A stretch of DNA of 64,000 bases, taken from Saprospiraceae bacterium. GTDB taxonomy: Bacteria > Bacteroidota > Bacteroidia > Chitinophagales > Saprospiraceae. This document shows, piece after piece, positions 26,618 through 36,037 of the stretch; within the stretch, counting starts at the first letter, position 1, and the number at the start of each line of letters is the position of its first letter. The stretch spans positions 84,609 to 148,608 of the forward strand of contig JADJYH010000014.1 of NCBI GenBank assembly GCA_016719855.1, read 5' to 3'. The notes beneath the pieces were generated by a model. The model did no database searches. It was not told the DNA's origin and was given only the letters and a program-made list of their open reading frames with translations. The position numbers and the translations under genes are program-made.

Positions 26618-27722
26618 TACTTTCGTTTTCATCAAAATCAAACTCCAACTGCATCCCCTCCCCTGCTCCTTCCCGTTCCAAATTTGAAACAGAAATACCC
26701 AGCAGCCGCACCGCTTCGAACTCCTCCCGGCTTCCATCCAACAACTCAAAAGTCGCCTGCTGCAACGCCTCCAAACTGCGGATTTCACCGCCGAAAGACC
26801 TGCTCCGGCTGATGATTTTGAACTCCGGCGTCTTCATTTTCAGCGTCACCGTCCGGCCAAAATTATCGTGCTTGGCCATGTGGTCGAACACCGTCTCGAT
26901 GATGGGCACGAGGCGCTCCTTCATCTCGGCGGTGTCGCTCACGTCCTCGAAAAACGTCCGCTCTGCCCCAATGGACTTGCGGATGCGGTGCGGGTTCACG
27001 GGCCGGTGGTCTTCAGCCCGCACGATGCGGTAGTAGTAGCGCCCCGACTTTCCGAAGCGCTGCGACAGCTCGATTTCGGTCAAGTTGCGCAAGTCGCCGC
27101 CCGTGCGGATGCCCATTTTCTTCATGCGCTCCGCCGTCACCTTGCCAATGCCGAGAAATTTTTCGACAGGTAGTTTTGCCAAAAAATCGAGCGCTTCCTC
27201 CGGCAAAATGGTCTTCATGCCATTGGGCTTGTTGATGTCGGAGGCGACTTTTGCCAAAAACTTGTTGAACGAAACGCCCGCCGAGGCCGTCAGCCCGGTC
27301 TCCGCTTCAATGCGACGGCGGATGTCGATGGCAATCTGCATGGCGGAGTTGATGCTCTTTTTGTTTTCCGTCACATCCAGGAAGGCTTCGTCGAGCGAGA
27401 GCGGCTCCACGAGGTCGGTGTAGTCGAGGAAGATGTCCCTGATTTGGCGGGAAGCTTCTTGGTAAGCAGGGAACCGCCCCCGCACGAAGATGATGTTCGG
27501 GCAAAGCCGCTGCGCCGTCATGCCGGGCATTGCGGAGCGCACCCCGTAGCGCCGTGCCTCGTAGCTGGCCGAGGCCACAACGCCCCTCGTCCCTCCGCCG
27601 CCCACGGCAATGGGCTTGCCCCGCAGTTCGGGGTTGTCCCGCTGCTCAATGCTGGCAAAAAAGGCATCCATGTCAATGTGGATGATTTTGCGGTAGAGGA
27701 GGTAGGTTGGATTGCTGGCCAC
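26595..27722 (-). CDS. dinB: DNA polymerase IV
   Basis: Y-family translesion polymerase of 375 residues. Catalytic carboxylates are in IIHIDMDAFFASIEQRDNP and SLDEAFLDVT. The palm/fingers motif SYEARRYGVRSAMPG and the helix-hairpin-helix LPVEKFLGIGKVTAERMKKM are present. A C-terminal beta-clamp-binding peptide of the QLxLF type appears as QLEFDF. It lies six bases downstream of the Uma2 gene and is probably co-transcribed. Confidence 0.95.
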   Translation of the reverse strand: MASNPTYLLYRKIIHIDMDAFFASIEQRDNPELRGKPIAVGGGGTRGVVASASYEARRYGVRSAMPGMTAQRLCPNIIFVRGRFPAYQEASRQIRDIFLDYTDLVEPLSLDEAFLDVTENKKSINSAMQIAIDIRRRIEAETGLTASAGVSFNKFLAKVASDINKPNGMKTILPEEALDFLAKLPVEKFLGIGKVTAERMKKMGIRTGGDLRNLTEIELSQRFGKSGRYYYRIVRAEDHRPVNPHRIRKSIGAERTFFEDVSDTAEMKERLVPIIETVFDHMAKHDNFGRTVTLKMKTPEFKIISRSRSFGGEIRSLEALQQATFELLDGSREEFEAVRLLGISVSNLEREGAGEGMQLEFDFDENESIKPKLPD

Positions 27723-27728
27723 GGCAAA

Positions 27729-28331
27729 TTAGTCCGCGTAGTATGTCTCAAGCAGGTTCTTCACGTTCAACTTTACGCCATTCACTAATACCATTTCTTC
27801 GCTCCAATTCCCCGTTTCCCAACGTTTACCCGGTACAGCTAGCATGAACTTCTCCGTTTTGGTAAAAACCCAAAGCACCTGTTTCACCCCAAACAAAAGT
27901 AGCTGGTCAGTTTTAGTATAGAAATAATCCAAAGGGTCGGGCATTTCCTCCAAGTCGGCTTTGGTATCCACTTCGATGACGATTTCAGGTGGAATGGCAG
28001 CGTATTTATCCTCATTTTTAGCAGTAAGCAAGTCCTTTTTCAAAAACACGGCGATGTCTGTGTTGCGCCATGATTTTTTGGAAAACTGGATGCCCAATTC
28101 GCTGGAAAGCACGGTGTAGTCCTTGCCCAATTGCAGTTTGATGGAATCCTTAATCAGTTCGATGAGCAGGGATTGTAGGATGCTGGTTCCCATGATTTGT
28201 TCGAGGGTTTTTGTTTTGTTCAGAACGTCCTTGTAGCCACGGTAGTAAATTGGTTGCCCTTCGTCCATTTCATAAATCAAAGATTCAGGCACGAGCTTTA
28301 CTGGCGACAACGATATTTTTTCACTGACCAT
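27729..28331 (-). CDS. Uma2-family (DUF820) putative restriction-fold nuclease
   Basis: About 200 residues from ATG at 28331 (MVSEKISLSPVKL). This start is preferred over 28358 because a full promoter places transcription at about 28341. Nuclease-like residues are in RNTDIAVFLKKD and PEIVIEVDTKADLEE, the Asp / Glu-x-Asp-x-Lys pattern of the PD-(D/E)XK fold. The family is common in cyanobacteria and Bacteroidota and its role is unknown. Confidence 0.8.
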   Translation of the reverse strand: MVSEKISLSPVKLVPESLIYEMDEGQPIYYRGYKDVLNKTKTLEQIMGTSILQSLLIELIKDSIKLQLGKDYTVLSSELGIQFSKKSWRNTDIAVFLKKDLLTAKNEDKYAAIPPEIVIEVDTKADLEEMPDPLDYFYTKTDQLLLFGVKQVLWVFTKTEKFMLAVPGKRWETGNWSEEMVLVNGVKLNVKNLLETYYAD

Positions 28332-28347
28332 ATCATCGATTTTTAGC

Positions 28348-28379
28348 CAAAGATACAAACTTGGAAATGGATTTTCAAA
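28348..28379 (-). promoter_or_regulatory. Promoter TTTG-N20-TATCTTTG for the Uma2-dinB pair
   Basis: TTTG at 28376-28379 and TATCTTTG at 28348-28355 on the minus strand, with a 20-base spacer, match both consensus halves. Confidence 0.8.
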
Positions 28380-28442
28380 CTTGCCGACACCCCCTCCAAT
28401 TTCCCCAATTTCTCCCTACCTTCGCCCCCCGAAATTGAACAG

Positions 28443-31400
28443 ATGCGTCTCAAGACCCTCGAAATAAAAGGCTTCAAGTCGTTCGCCGATGAAACGGTCA
28501 TCCATTTCAACGAGGACGTCATTGGCATTGTCGGGCCGAACGGCTCAGGCAAGAGCAATGTCGTGGACGCCATCCGCTGGGTGCTGGGCGAGCAGAAGAG
28601 CAGCGAGCTTCGCCTCGACACAATGACCTCGGTCATCTTCAACGGCACGAAGACCCGCAAGCAGGGCGGCATGGCACAGGTGACACTGAGCTTTGAGAAC
28701 ACCAAGAACCTGCTGCCCACCGAGTACAATTCCGTCGCCATCACCCGCCGGCTCTACCGCAGCGGCGAGAGCGAGTACCAACTGAACGGCGTCGTTTGCC
28801 GCTTGAAGGATATCACCAACCTGCTGATGGACACGGGCATCGGCTCCAACAGCTACGCCATCATCGCCCTCGGCATGGTGGACGAGATACTGGCGGACAA
28901 GGACAATGCCCGCCGGAAGATGTTCGAGCAGGCCGCTGGCATTTCCAAGTACAAAATCAGGAAACGGGAGACGCTCCAAAAACTGCAAGCCACCACCGCC
29001 GACTTGGAGCGGGTGGACGACCTCTTGTTTGAAATCAACAACAACCTCAAATCGCTGGAACAGCAGGCCAAGCGCACGAAAAAGTATTTTGAACTCAAAG
29101 AGGAATACAAGGATTTGGCCATCAAACTGGCGGCCCTGAAATCGGAATCGCTGAAGGCCAAATACAAGGAGGTTAAGGATTCTTTGGAAAAAGAGGAAGA
29201 CCGCTACCGCCAACTCGAAATTGAGCAGCGGCAAATGGAGGCGGGCTTGGAGCAGCAGCGCAAATCGAACCTCGACCAAGAGCAGGCCCTGAGCGAGCGC
29301 CAGCGGGAGATGAACCAACTCGTCGGGCGCATCCGGGATGCCGAGAACGAGCGCCGGGTGTTGGAGCAGCGAATCAGTTTTGTGGAACAGAACAAATCCA
29401 AGTCCCAAGAGGCGATTTTGATTGCAAAATCACGCATTTCGACGCTGGAGGAGGAAATCGCCAACTACCGGGAAACGCTCCAAGAAGACCGCCGCATGGA
29501 AGGCAAACTCGAACAGCAACTCGAAGCCGCCGAGAAAAAACTCCAGGACATCCGCCAGAGCCACGGTGAAATGAAGGCAGGCTTGGACGCCATCATGCAG
29601 AACCAGCAAAAGGTGGAGCGGGAACTGTACGAACTGGAAAAATCCAAGGCCGTCAACGCCAACCAGATGGAAAACCTCCGCCACGACATCGCCCACGGCG
29701 AAGAAGAGGTGAAGAACCGCAAGACGGAAACCGAGTCGCTGGGCGCAAAAATCAAGGACTTGGAGAAGGAAGAAACCGAGCGCCGCACCGCCCTCGAAAC
29801 CCTCGAAAAAGCAGAGGAACAGCGCCGCCTCGATATTGCCGAAGGCGAAAACAAATTAGACGACCTCAAGGGCCGCATCCAGAAAATACACCGGGAACTG
29901 GACGCCAAGCGCAACGAATACAAGCTGACCAAAAGCATGGTCGAGAGCCTCGAAGGCTTCCCGGAGAGCATCCGGTTTTTGAGCAATGCAAAGAACTGGA
30001 CCAAGCAGGCGCCGCTCCTTTCCGACTTGATTTACGTGGAGGTGGACTACCGGGTGGCAATCGAAAATTACCTCGAACCCTACCTTAATTATTATGTGAC
30101 GGAGAACATTGAGGACGCCCAACAGGCCGTACAGTTGCTGCAATCGGCCCAAAAAGGCAAGGCCAATTTCTTCGTCAACGATAGCTTCCAGGACTTCACG
30201 CAGAGCATCGCTATGTTTACCGAAGGCATGAGGCCCGCCACCGACCTAGTGCAGTGCGACCCTGCCTACCGCAACCTCGTCAGCTACCTTTTGGACAATG
30301 TTTTTATCCTTGAAAAAGAAGAAGTTGCGAAGCAAGTGGCCACCGACAGCATGACTTTGTTGGCAAAATCTGGCCGTTTCATCCAGCGCCGCCACAGTTT
30401 GAGCGGGGGCAGCGTGGGCTTATTTGAGGGTAAAAAAATCGGGCGGAAGAAGAACCTCGAAATCCTCGACAACGCCATCAAACGGGGCGAGGAGGAGGAA
30501 AACGTGCTCTCTACCGAGATGTACAACCTCAAGACGAGCATCGAAAACCTAAAGTCGAAGCAGTCACGCCAAGCCATCCAGCAAGAGCAGCAAATGCTGA
30601 ACAAAGTCTCTCAGGAGCGGGCTTCAATGGCGGCGAGATTGGAGAGCTTCGAGTCGTATATCCGGGACGTGGATGCCCGCAAGGCGCAGACTTTGGAGCG
30701 CATCAAGTCGTTCGAAACGGCCAATGCGGACATCGAAAAACAGCTCGAAGACAAGTTCCAAGTGGCCGACGAAGCCCGCAAGCAAATCAGCAACACGGAC
30801 GGCAGCTTCCGCAAGGTGGCCGAGGAAATGAGCAACGCCAGCACCGATTTCAACAACAAGAACATCGAGTTCATCAAGCAACAGAACAAGGTGTCGGCGC
30901 TGCAACGGGAGCTTTCCTTCCGGGAAAAACAACTGGACGAGACCAAGGCGACCCTCGCCACCAACCAGCGTTCGCTCGACCAATCGGGCAGCGAGGTGGC
31001 GCAAATCAATGACGACATTGAGAAGCTGGTGAAGGGCTTGCAGGAAAACTATGCGCTTCGCAAAGAGCGGGAAGGCACACTGTCTGCTGCCGAGCAGGCG
31101 TTTTTGGCGCAAGGAACAGCATCCATGAAATCGAGGACAAGCTGCGTGGGCTGGCCCGCCAATCGCAGGATTCGCAGATAAAAATCAATAACCTCAAGGA
31201 AAAATTCAGCGACACGAAGTACCAGCTCTCGAACATTGCGGAGCGGCTAAGGATTGAATTTAACTTGAGCATCAACGACCATGATGCCTTGACACTGACC
31301 GAGGAACAAAAAGTCGGTTTGGACGAAAACGACCTGCAAATAAAAGTGGAGCGCATCAAAAGCCGCTTGGACAACTATGGCGAAATAAACCCTATGGCGA

Positions 31401-32010
31401 TGGAAGCCTACGACGAAATGAAGGAGCGCCACGAAAACATCACCACGCAGCGGGACGATATTTTGAAAGCGAAGGACGACCTGATGGAGACCATCAAGGA
31501 AATCGAAGAGACGGCCACGGCGCAGTTCCTCGAAGCCTTCGGCAAGGTGCGGCTCTATTTTATTGACGCCTTCCGCAGCCTGTTCACCGCCGACGACGCT
31601 GCCGACCTCATCCTGATGGATCCAGAAACCCCGCTGGAAAGCGGCATCGAAATCGTGGCGCGACCAAAAGGAAAGCGCCCGCAGACCATCAATCAGCTTT
31701 CAGGTGGCGAAAAAACGCTGACCGCCACGGCATTGCTATTTGCGCTCTACCTGCTAAAGCCCGCCCCTTCTGCATTTTCGATGAGGTAGATGCCCCGCTG
31801 GACGACGCCAACATCGAGAAGTTCAACAATATTATCAAGGATTTCTCGCGGGACAGCCAGTTCATCATTGTCACCCACAACAAGCAGACGATGGCGGCGG
31901 TGGACACGATTTATGGCGTTTACATGCCGGAGCAGGGCGTTTCTGCGGTGACGCCCGTGGATTTTCGGAGCTTGAAAAACGATTTAGTGTTGCAAGGAGT
32001 GGAAAATTAA
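28443..32010 (+). CDS. smc: Chromosome segregation protein SMC (two frameshifts)
   Basis: Condensin ATPase of about 1185 residues. The N-terminal Walker A is GIVGPNGSGKSNVVDAI. The first long coiled coil spans about residues 165-500, the hinge about 515-640 (ESIRFLSNAKNWTKQ ... GRFIQRRHSLSGGSVG) and the second coiled coil about 660-1000. The ABC signature is QLSGGEKTLTATALL and the Walker B FCIFDEVDAPLDD. Two one-base deletions break the frame, at 31111-31112 (A-run) and 31764-31767 (C-run). Across both, the protein reads on to KNDLVLQGVEN and TAA at 32008-32010. The stop codon is the first part of the palindrome that follows. A near-consensus -7 box TACCTTCG lies at 28417-28424. Confidence 0.95.
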
Positions 32011-32073
32011 TGGAGAATGGAGAATGGAGAATTCTTCCTGCACCCCATTCTCCATTCTCCATTCTCCGTTAAT
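32006..32073. repeat. GGAGAAT-unit palindrome shared by smc and trmH stop codons
   Basis: The left arm 32006-32032 holds three and a half copies of GGAGAAT. The right arm 32047-32073 is its reverse complement at 26 of 27 positions. The outer ends (ATTAA / TTAAT) contain the TAA stop of smc and, on the other strand, the TAA stop of trmH. No long T-run, so it is not a standard terminator, though it could act as a bidirectional one. Confidence 0.85.
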
Positions 32074-32707
32074 TCTGTTTCCACGCCAACATCGAGCCAC
32101 GCTCCCTCGCCTTGTGCCTTTCATAGTACACATCGAACAAAGCTGCCCGTTCCGCCTCATCCATCCTAAATGGTTCATCGTAAAATCCCTTTTCTTTCCG
32201 TTGCCGGAATGCCTCGTACAAAGTGACGGCACAGGCCACCGACACGTTCAGGCTCTCGGCCATACCCACTTGTGGGATGAGGAACTTGCCATCGAGCATT
32301 GGCTCGGCCACGCTGGAGATGCCACGGTGTTCGTTTCCAAAAAACAGCGCCACGGACTCCGTCAAATCGAGGTGGTGGAAGTCGCTGACGCCTTCGCCGA
32401 GCATGGCGCCCAAAACTTTGCTGTATTTGCCTCGCAATTTTTCAAAACAGGCGGTCGCATCGGTGAAATAGTTTACGTCCACCCATTTCCTCGAACCCAT
32501 TGAGGTGCGTTTGCCGATGCTGATTTTGTCGGTTTGCAAATGGGCATCGGTATTGAGAATGTAAATTTCGCAAATGCCGACCGAGTCGGCGGAGCGCAGC
32601 ACGGCACCGATGTTGTGCACATCCGTCACGTTTTCGAGGATGACGGTCAGGTCAGGCTGCCGCCGGTTCACTACCATTTTGAATTTGTCGAGTCGCTTTT
32701 TTTGCAT
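32069..32707 (-). CDS. TrmH-family tRNA/rRNA 2'-O-methyltransferase
   Basis: SPOUT methyltransferase of about 212 residues from ATG at 32707 (MQKKRLDKFKMVVNRRQPDL). Motif 1 is NVTDVHNIGAVLRSADSVG, motif 2 VALFFGNEHRGIS and motif 3 FLIPQVGMAESLNVSVACAV, forming the trefoil-knot AdoMet site. The strong similarity to TrmH (Gm18 of tRNA) is visible in the start region, but related rRNA enzymes cannot be excluded. A terminator hairpin ends one base before the start codon. Confidence 0.88.
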   Translation of the reverse strand: MQKKRLDKFKMVVNRRQPDLTVILENVTDVHNIGAVLRSADSVGICEIYILNTDAHLQTDKISIGKRTSMGSRKWVDVNYFTDATACFEKLRGKYSKVLGAMLGEGVSDFHHLDLTESVALFFGNEHRGISSVAEPMLDGKFLIPQVGMAESLNVSVACAVTLYEAFRQRKEKGFYDEPFRMDEAERAALFDVYYERHKARERGSMLAWKQN

Positions 32708-32742
32708 AAAAAACAGTAGCCGGAAGTTGTGCTTCCGGCTAC
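32708..32742 (-). terminator. Terminator immediately before the trmH-like start codon
   Basis: An 11-bp stem GTAGCCGGAAG / CTTCCGGCTAC with a five-base loop is followed on the minus strand by TG and six T, and then directly by ATG of the trmH-like gene. It may end the upstream lipoprotein transcript or attenuate trmH. Confidence 0.8.
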
Positions 32743-32797
32743 GATTTGTCAATTGTCATTGGGGGTCATCTATGGTCTAAAGCCTTTTGTCTAACGT

Positions 32798-34263
32798 CTA
32801 ATCCGCTGGCTGCAAGTGAAAATCCTGAAACTTCAGGATATGCACGAAAGTGTTTTCCAACTGGTCAAAATAGTTCAGGTCTTCCTTGTGTCGGGAGGGA
32901 TCAAGCACCACTCGGTTGAATTCGAAGCGCCCATGAAGCACGTCAGATGGCGAGACGTCCAGTTTTTGCGTGAAATTTTTACCGTGCTTGGCCAGCATTT
33001 TACCAAAATACAGCATCACATCATAACCCAAAAAAGCTTCCTCGTCAGGCACGGCGCCATAGGACTGGAAGTATTTCTGTTTGAACTGCCTAACCCGCTC
33101 ATCATTGTCGTCCACGTAGAAGGCACTGCTCACGTGCAAGTGCAGTTTTTCAAAGTATTCAAAATCCAATTGTTCAAAATCCAGCCACATGCTCATTCCG
33201 TACACGACAATATCCTCGCCTTCGCCTTGCTTGGCTATCAGTTGGTGAAGCAGCGAGTAGATGAACGTCTGGTTCGACCAGGAAGGCACGACAAAAACAG
33301 TCGTTGTGCCGGGATTTAATAAACTGGGCAATGTTAATTGAATGGAAGTTGGCAGCGCCCTCGGGCACCAGTAATTCTTTGAACTTCTTGCCTGTTTTGC
33401 CCTTTTCAATCAAGGTATTGGCATCTTGAAAATACTTGAGCCTTCCTTTTTCCTCCGCTTTGTCCAAAGCCACCAACACCACGTTTTCCGGCTGGTGTTG
33501 TTTGCGGATGTGCTTGGTCATGGCTTCGCAATGCGTCTTCAGCGAAGGGTTCACTTGGATATAAAAGGGGTTATTCTCCGCCATGCCCATTTGGGCGGTG
33601 TAGGGCACCACGAGCGGCACTTTGTTTTTCTTCGCAAAATCCTGCATGATTTCAACGTTGTCCCGCTTGTAGGGGCCAATGATTAGGTCGGACTTTGGCA
33701 GGTCGCCACTTTTCAGCAGGTTGTTTACCGTGGCTGTGGAGGCCTCCGAGTCCAAGATGCTTACATTGAACCTTGCTCCATCCGCTTCCAAATCGTCGTA
33801 GGCAAGCCTTGCCCCAGCGTAAAAATTCACTGCCCAAAGCGAGTTCTCAGGCACACCGTTCGAGGACGCCTTGGCCAAAAAAGGCAGCAACAACGAAACA
33901 TCTCCCGTGCCATCACCGGTGCCGCCAGTTGTTCCCCCCGTATTGTCACCGGTCGAAGGCTTGGTGCCACCTGCGCCGTTCATCGGGCTGTCCGTTTTGA
34001 TGGGCGGGTATTTATCTTCCGCAAGGACTTTCCATTGAACCGTATCCACTTTTCGTTCACCTCATGCACGGTGCGATATGTGCCCGTTTCTGGGTCGTAA
34101 ACCTTCGTGCCCTGAATGTCCCCACTTCTTCATCCTTGTAAACTTTGTCCTTGGAAGGGTCGCCTGCAGGTTTCAACCAGCCGCAGGCGGGCAACAATAC
34201 AACCAGGCCAACGGCAATGATTGCCATCTGGATAAAACCAAAACTGACCGTCCTTTTTCTCAT
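32798..34263 (-). CDS. Periplasmic-binding-protein-like lipoprotein (three frameshifts)
   Basis: Starts MRKRTVSFGFIQMAIIAV with lipobox LPAC. Three indels split it: near 34123 (G-run), near 34052, and near 33330-33350. Joined, the protein is about 485 residues. It has a short N-terminal linker, a Gly/Thr-rich spacer (GGTTGGTGDGTGD) and a type 1 periplasmic binding fold: VSLLLPFLAKASS, WAVNFYAGARLAYDDLEADG, NNLLKSGDLPKSDLIIGPY and a second lobe ending DVMLYFGKMLAKHG. It resembles LppC/LpoA-like activators and Leu/Ile/Val-binding proteins. With no ABC transporter nearby, an envelope-assembly role is as plausible as uptake. Confidence 0.7.
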
Positions 34264-34292
34264 GTTGCTTTTATTTGCGTATTAGATTTTTG

Positions 34293-34337
34293 GCGTTTTG
34301 GCGTTTCAGGTAGAACCTACCCAGCACGCCAAAACGC
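34293..34337. repeat. Palindrome with GCGTTTTGGCGT arms
   Basis: A perfect 12-bp inverted repeat (34293-34304 and 34326-34337) lies in the short intergenic space between guaA and the lipoprotein gene. The arms contain two overlapping copies of a TTGGCGTTT-like unit. Confidence 0.6.
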
Positions 34338-34353
34338 TAATTTGCCAACTCGC

Positions 34354-35944
34354 CTATTCCCATTCAATTGTTGCAGGTGGCTTGGTGCTGATGTCGTACA
34401 CTACTCGGTTGATGCCCTTGACGTTATTGACGATTTCATTGGAAACCACCGCCAAAAATTCGTGTGGTAACCGGCTCCATTCTGCCGTCATACCGTCCGT
34501 GGAGTTCACTGCACGGAGCACCACCGTCTTCTCATAGGTGCGCTCATCGCCCATTACGCCGACAGACTGGATGGGCAACAGCACCGCTCCCGCCTGCCAA
34601 ACTTCGTCATAAAGGCCGAATTTCTTCAAATTTTTGGTAAAAATCGCATCCGCTTCCTGCAAAAGTGCCACTTTCTCCGGCGTGATGTCGCCGAGGATGC
34701 GGACGCCAAGGCCAGGCCCTGGGAACGGGTGCCGTCCAAGTATTTCGGTTGGAATCCCAAGCTCCTTCCCCACCCTGCGCACCTCGTCCTTGAACAACGA
34801 CCGCAACGGTTCTACGATTTTCAATTTCAACAAGTCGGGAAGTCCGCCCACATTGTGGTGAGATTTGATGGTTACGGATGGCCCGTGAACGGAAACGGAC
34901 TCAATCACATCGGGGTAAATGGTGCCTTGTCCAAGCCATTGGATTGCGGATTGTGGATGCGGCCGCGGGGGCGGCTGCTCGAACCGCTGCAATCAATCCG
35001 CATTTTTTTGCTTCATCCTGAAAGACTTCGATGAAGACACGACCGATAATTTTCCGTTTTTTCTCTGGTTCGGTCGCACCAGAAAGTTCGTCATAAAACC
35101 GTTGCTTTGCATCAATGCCGACCACGTTCAGGCCCATCTGTTTGTAGTCATCCAACACTTGCTGGTACTCGTTTTTGCGGAGCAAACCATTGTCCACAAA
35201 AAAACAAATCAGTTGGTTGCCAATGGCCTTGTGCAACAATTCGGCGGCCACGGTGCTATCCACGCCGCCGCTAAGGCCCATCAGCACGTGTTCCTTCCCG
35301 ATGGTTTTGCGCAGCTCCGCAATTTTTTCCTCGATAAAATGGACTGGTGTCCAGTCGCCCTTGCAGCCAGCGATGTTGATGACGAAATTGCGGAGAATGG
35401 TCATGCCGTCCAGGCTGTGCGTCACTTCCGGGTGGAACTGAATGCAGTAAACCGGGGCAGCGAAAGCGCCTTCCTTCGCACGAAAAGCGGCAATCTCCAC
35501 GCTTTCTGTACTGGCCATCAACTCGAACTGTTCTGGCAGCTTCACGATGGTATCGGCATGCGACATCCAAACCTGCGAGTCGGCTGGCACGTCTTTCAAG
35601 AATGCGCCGTTTGTATGGATTTTCGTGAGGGCCGCTTTGCCGTACTCCCGTTTTTCGGAGCGCTGCACTTGTCCACCGTAGTAGTCGGCGATGAGCTGTG
35701 CACCGTAGCAGACGCCAAGAACAGGCTTTTTTCCGATCACTGTGTCCAGGTCGAGCCGCAGGGCGTCCTCTTGCCGCACCGAGAACGGGCTGCCGCTGAG
35801 TATGATGCCCTTCACCGAATCGTCAATGGCTGGAACTTTGTTGTAGGGAACAATTTCGCAGTAAGTGTTCAACTCCCGTACCCGCCGTGCGATGAGTTGG
35901 GTGTATTGCGAGCCAAAATCAAGGATGAGTATTTTCTCCGTCAT
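34354..35944 (-). CDS. guaA: GMP synthase with a palindrome-encoded insertion and a frameshift
   Basis: Converts XMP to GMP using glutamine. The N-terminal class I amidotransferase has catalytic Cys in VLGVCYGAQLIADYY and His/Glu in CIQFHPEVTHS. The PP-loop is GLSGGVDSTVAAELL. The C-terminal dimerisation domain contains LGQGTIYPDVIES, SHHNVGGLP and HPFPGPGLGVR. Between EVFQDEAKK and QWLGQGTIYPDV the family has about five or six residues. Here 64 bases (about 34938-35002) intervene, forming an inverted repeat. Removing one C from the CCCCC run within it restores the frame and yields about 15 extra residues (CGLIAAVRAAAPRPHPQSAI). The leader is nearly absent because the TATCTTTG box ends five bases before ATG. 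Confidence 0.93.
34945..35002. repeat. Palindrome inside the guaA coding region
   Basis: Terminal 9-bp arms TGCGGATTG (34945-34953) and CAATCCGCA (34994-35002) and an inner GCGG/CCGC pairing form a hairpin. On the plus strand the left side reads as iterated GGATTGC-GGATTGT-GGATGCGG units (from 34941), the same heptamer-iteration architecture as the intergenic elements. Confidence 0.75.
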
Positions 35945-35949
35945 GCGGG

Positions 35950-35957
35950 CAAAGATA
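35950..35957 (-). promoter_or_regulatory. guaA promoter -7 box TATCTTTG
   Basis: Exact match. A TTG lies 18 bases upstream. The spacing to the ATG (35944) is five bases, so the mRNA would be leaderless or nearly so. Confidence 0.7.
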
Positions 35958-36037
35958 GGGCAAATGGTGGGAAAACAAGGGCTGATGCATTCGAAATGAA
36001 ACTACCGTTTGGCTTTTCGTTTCTCCACCAAATTGAC

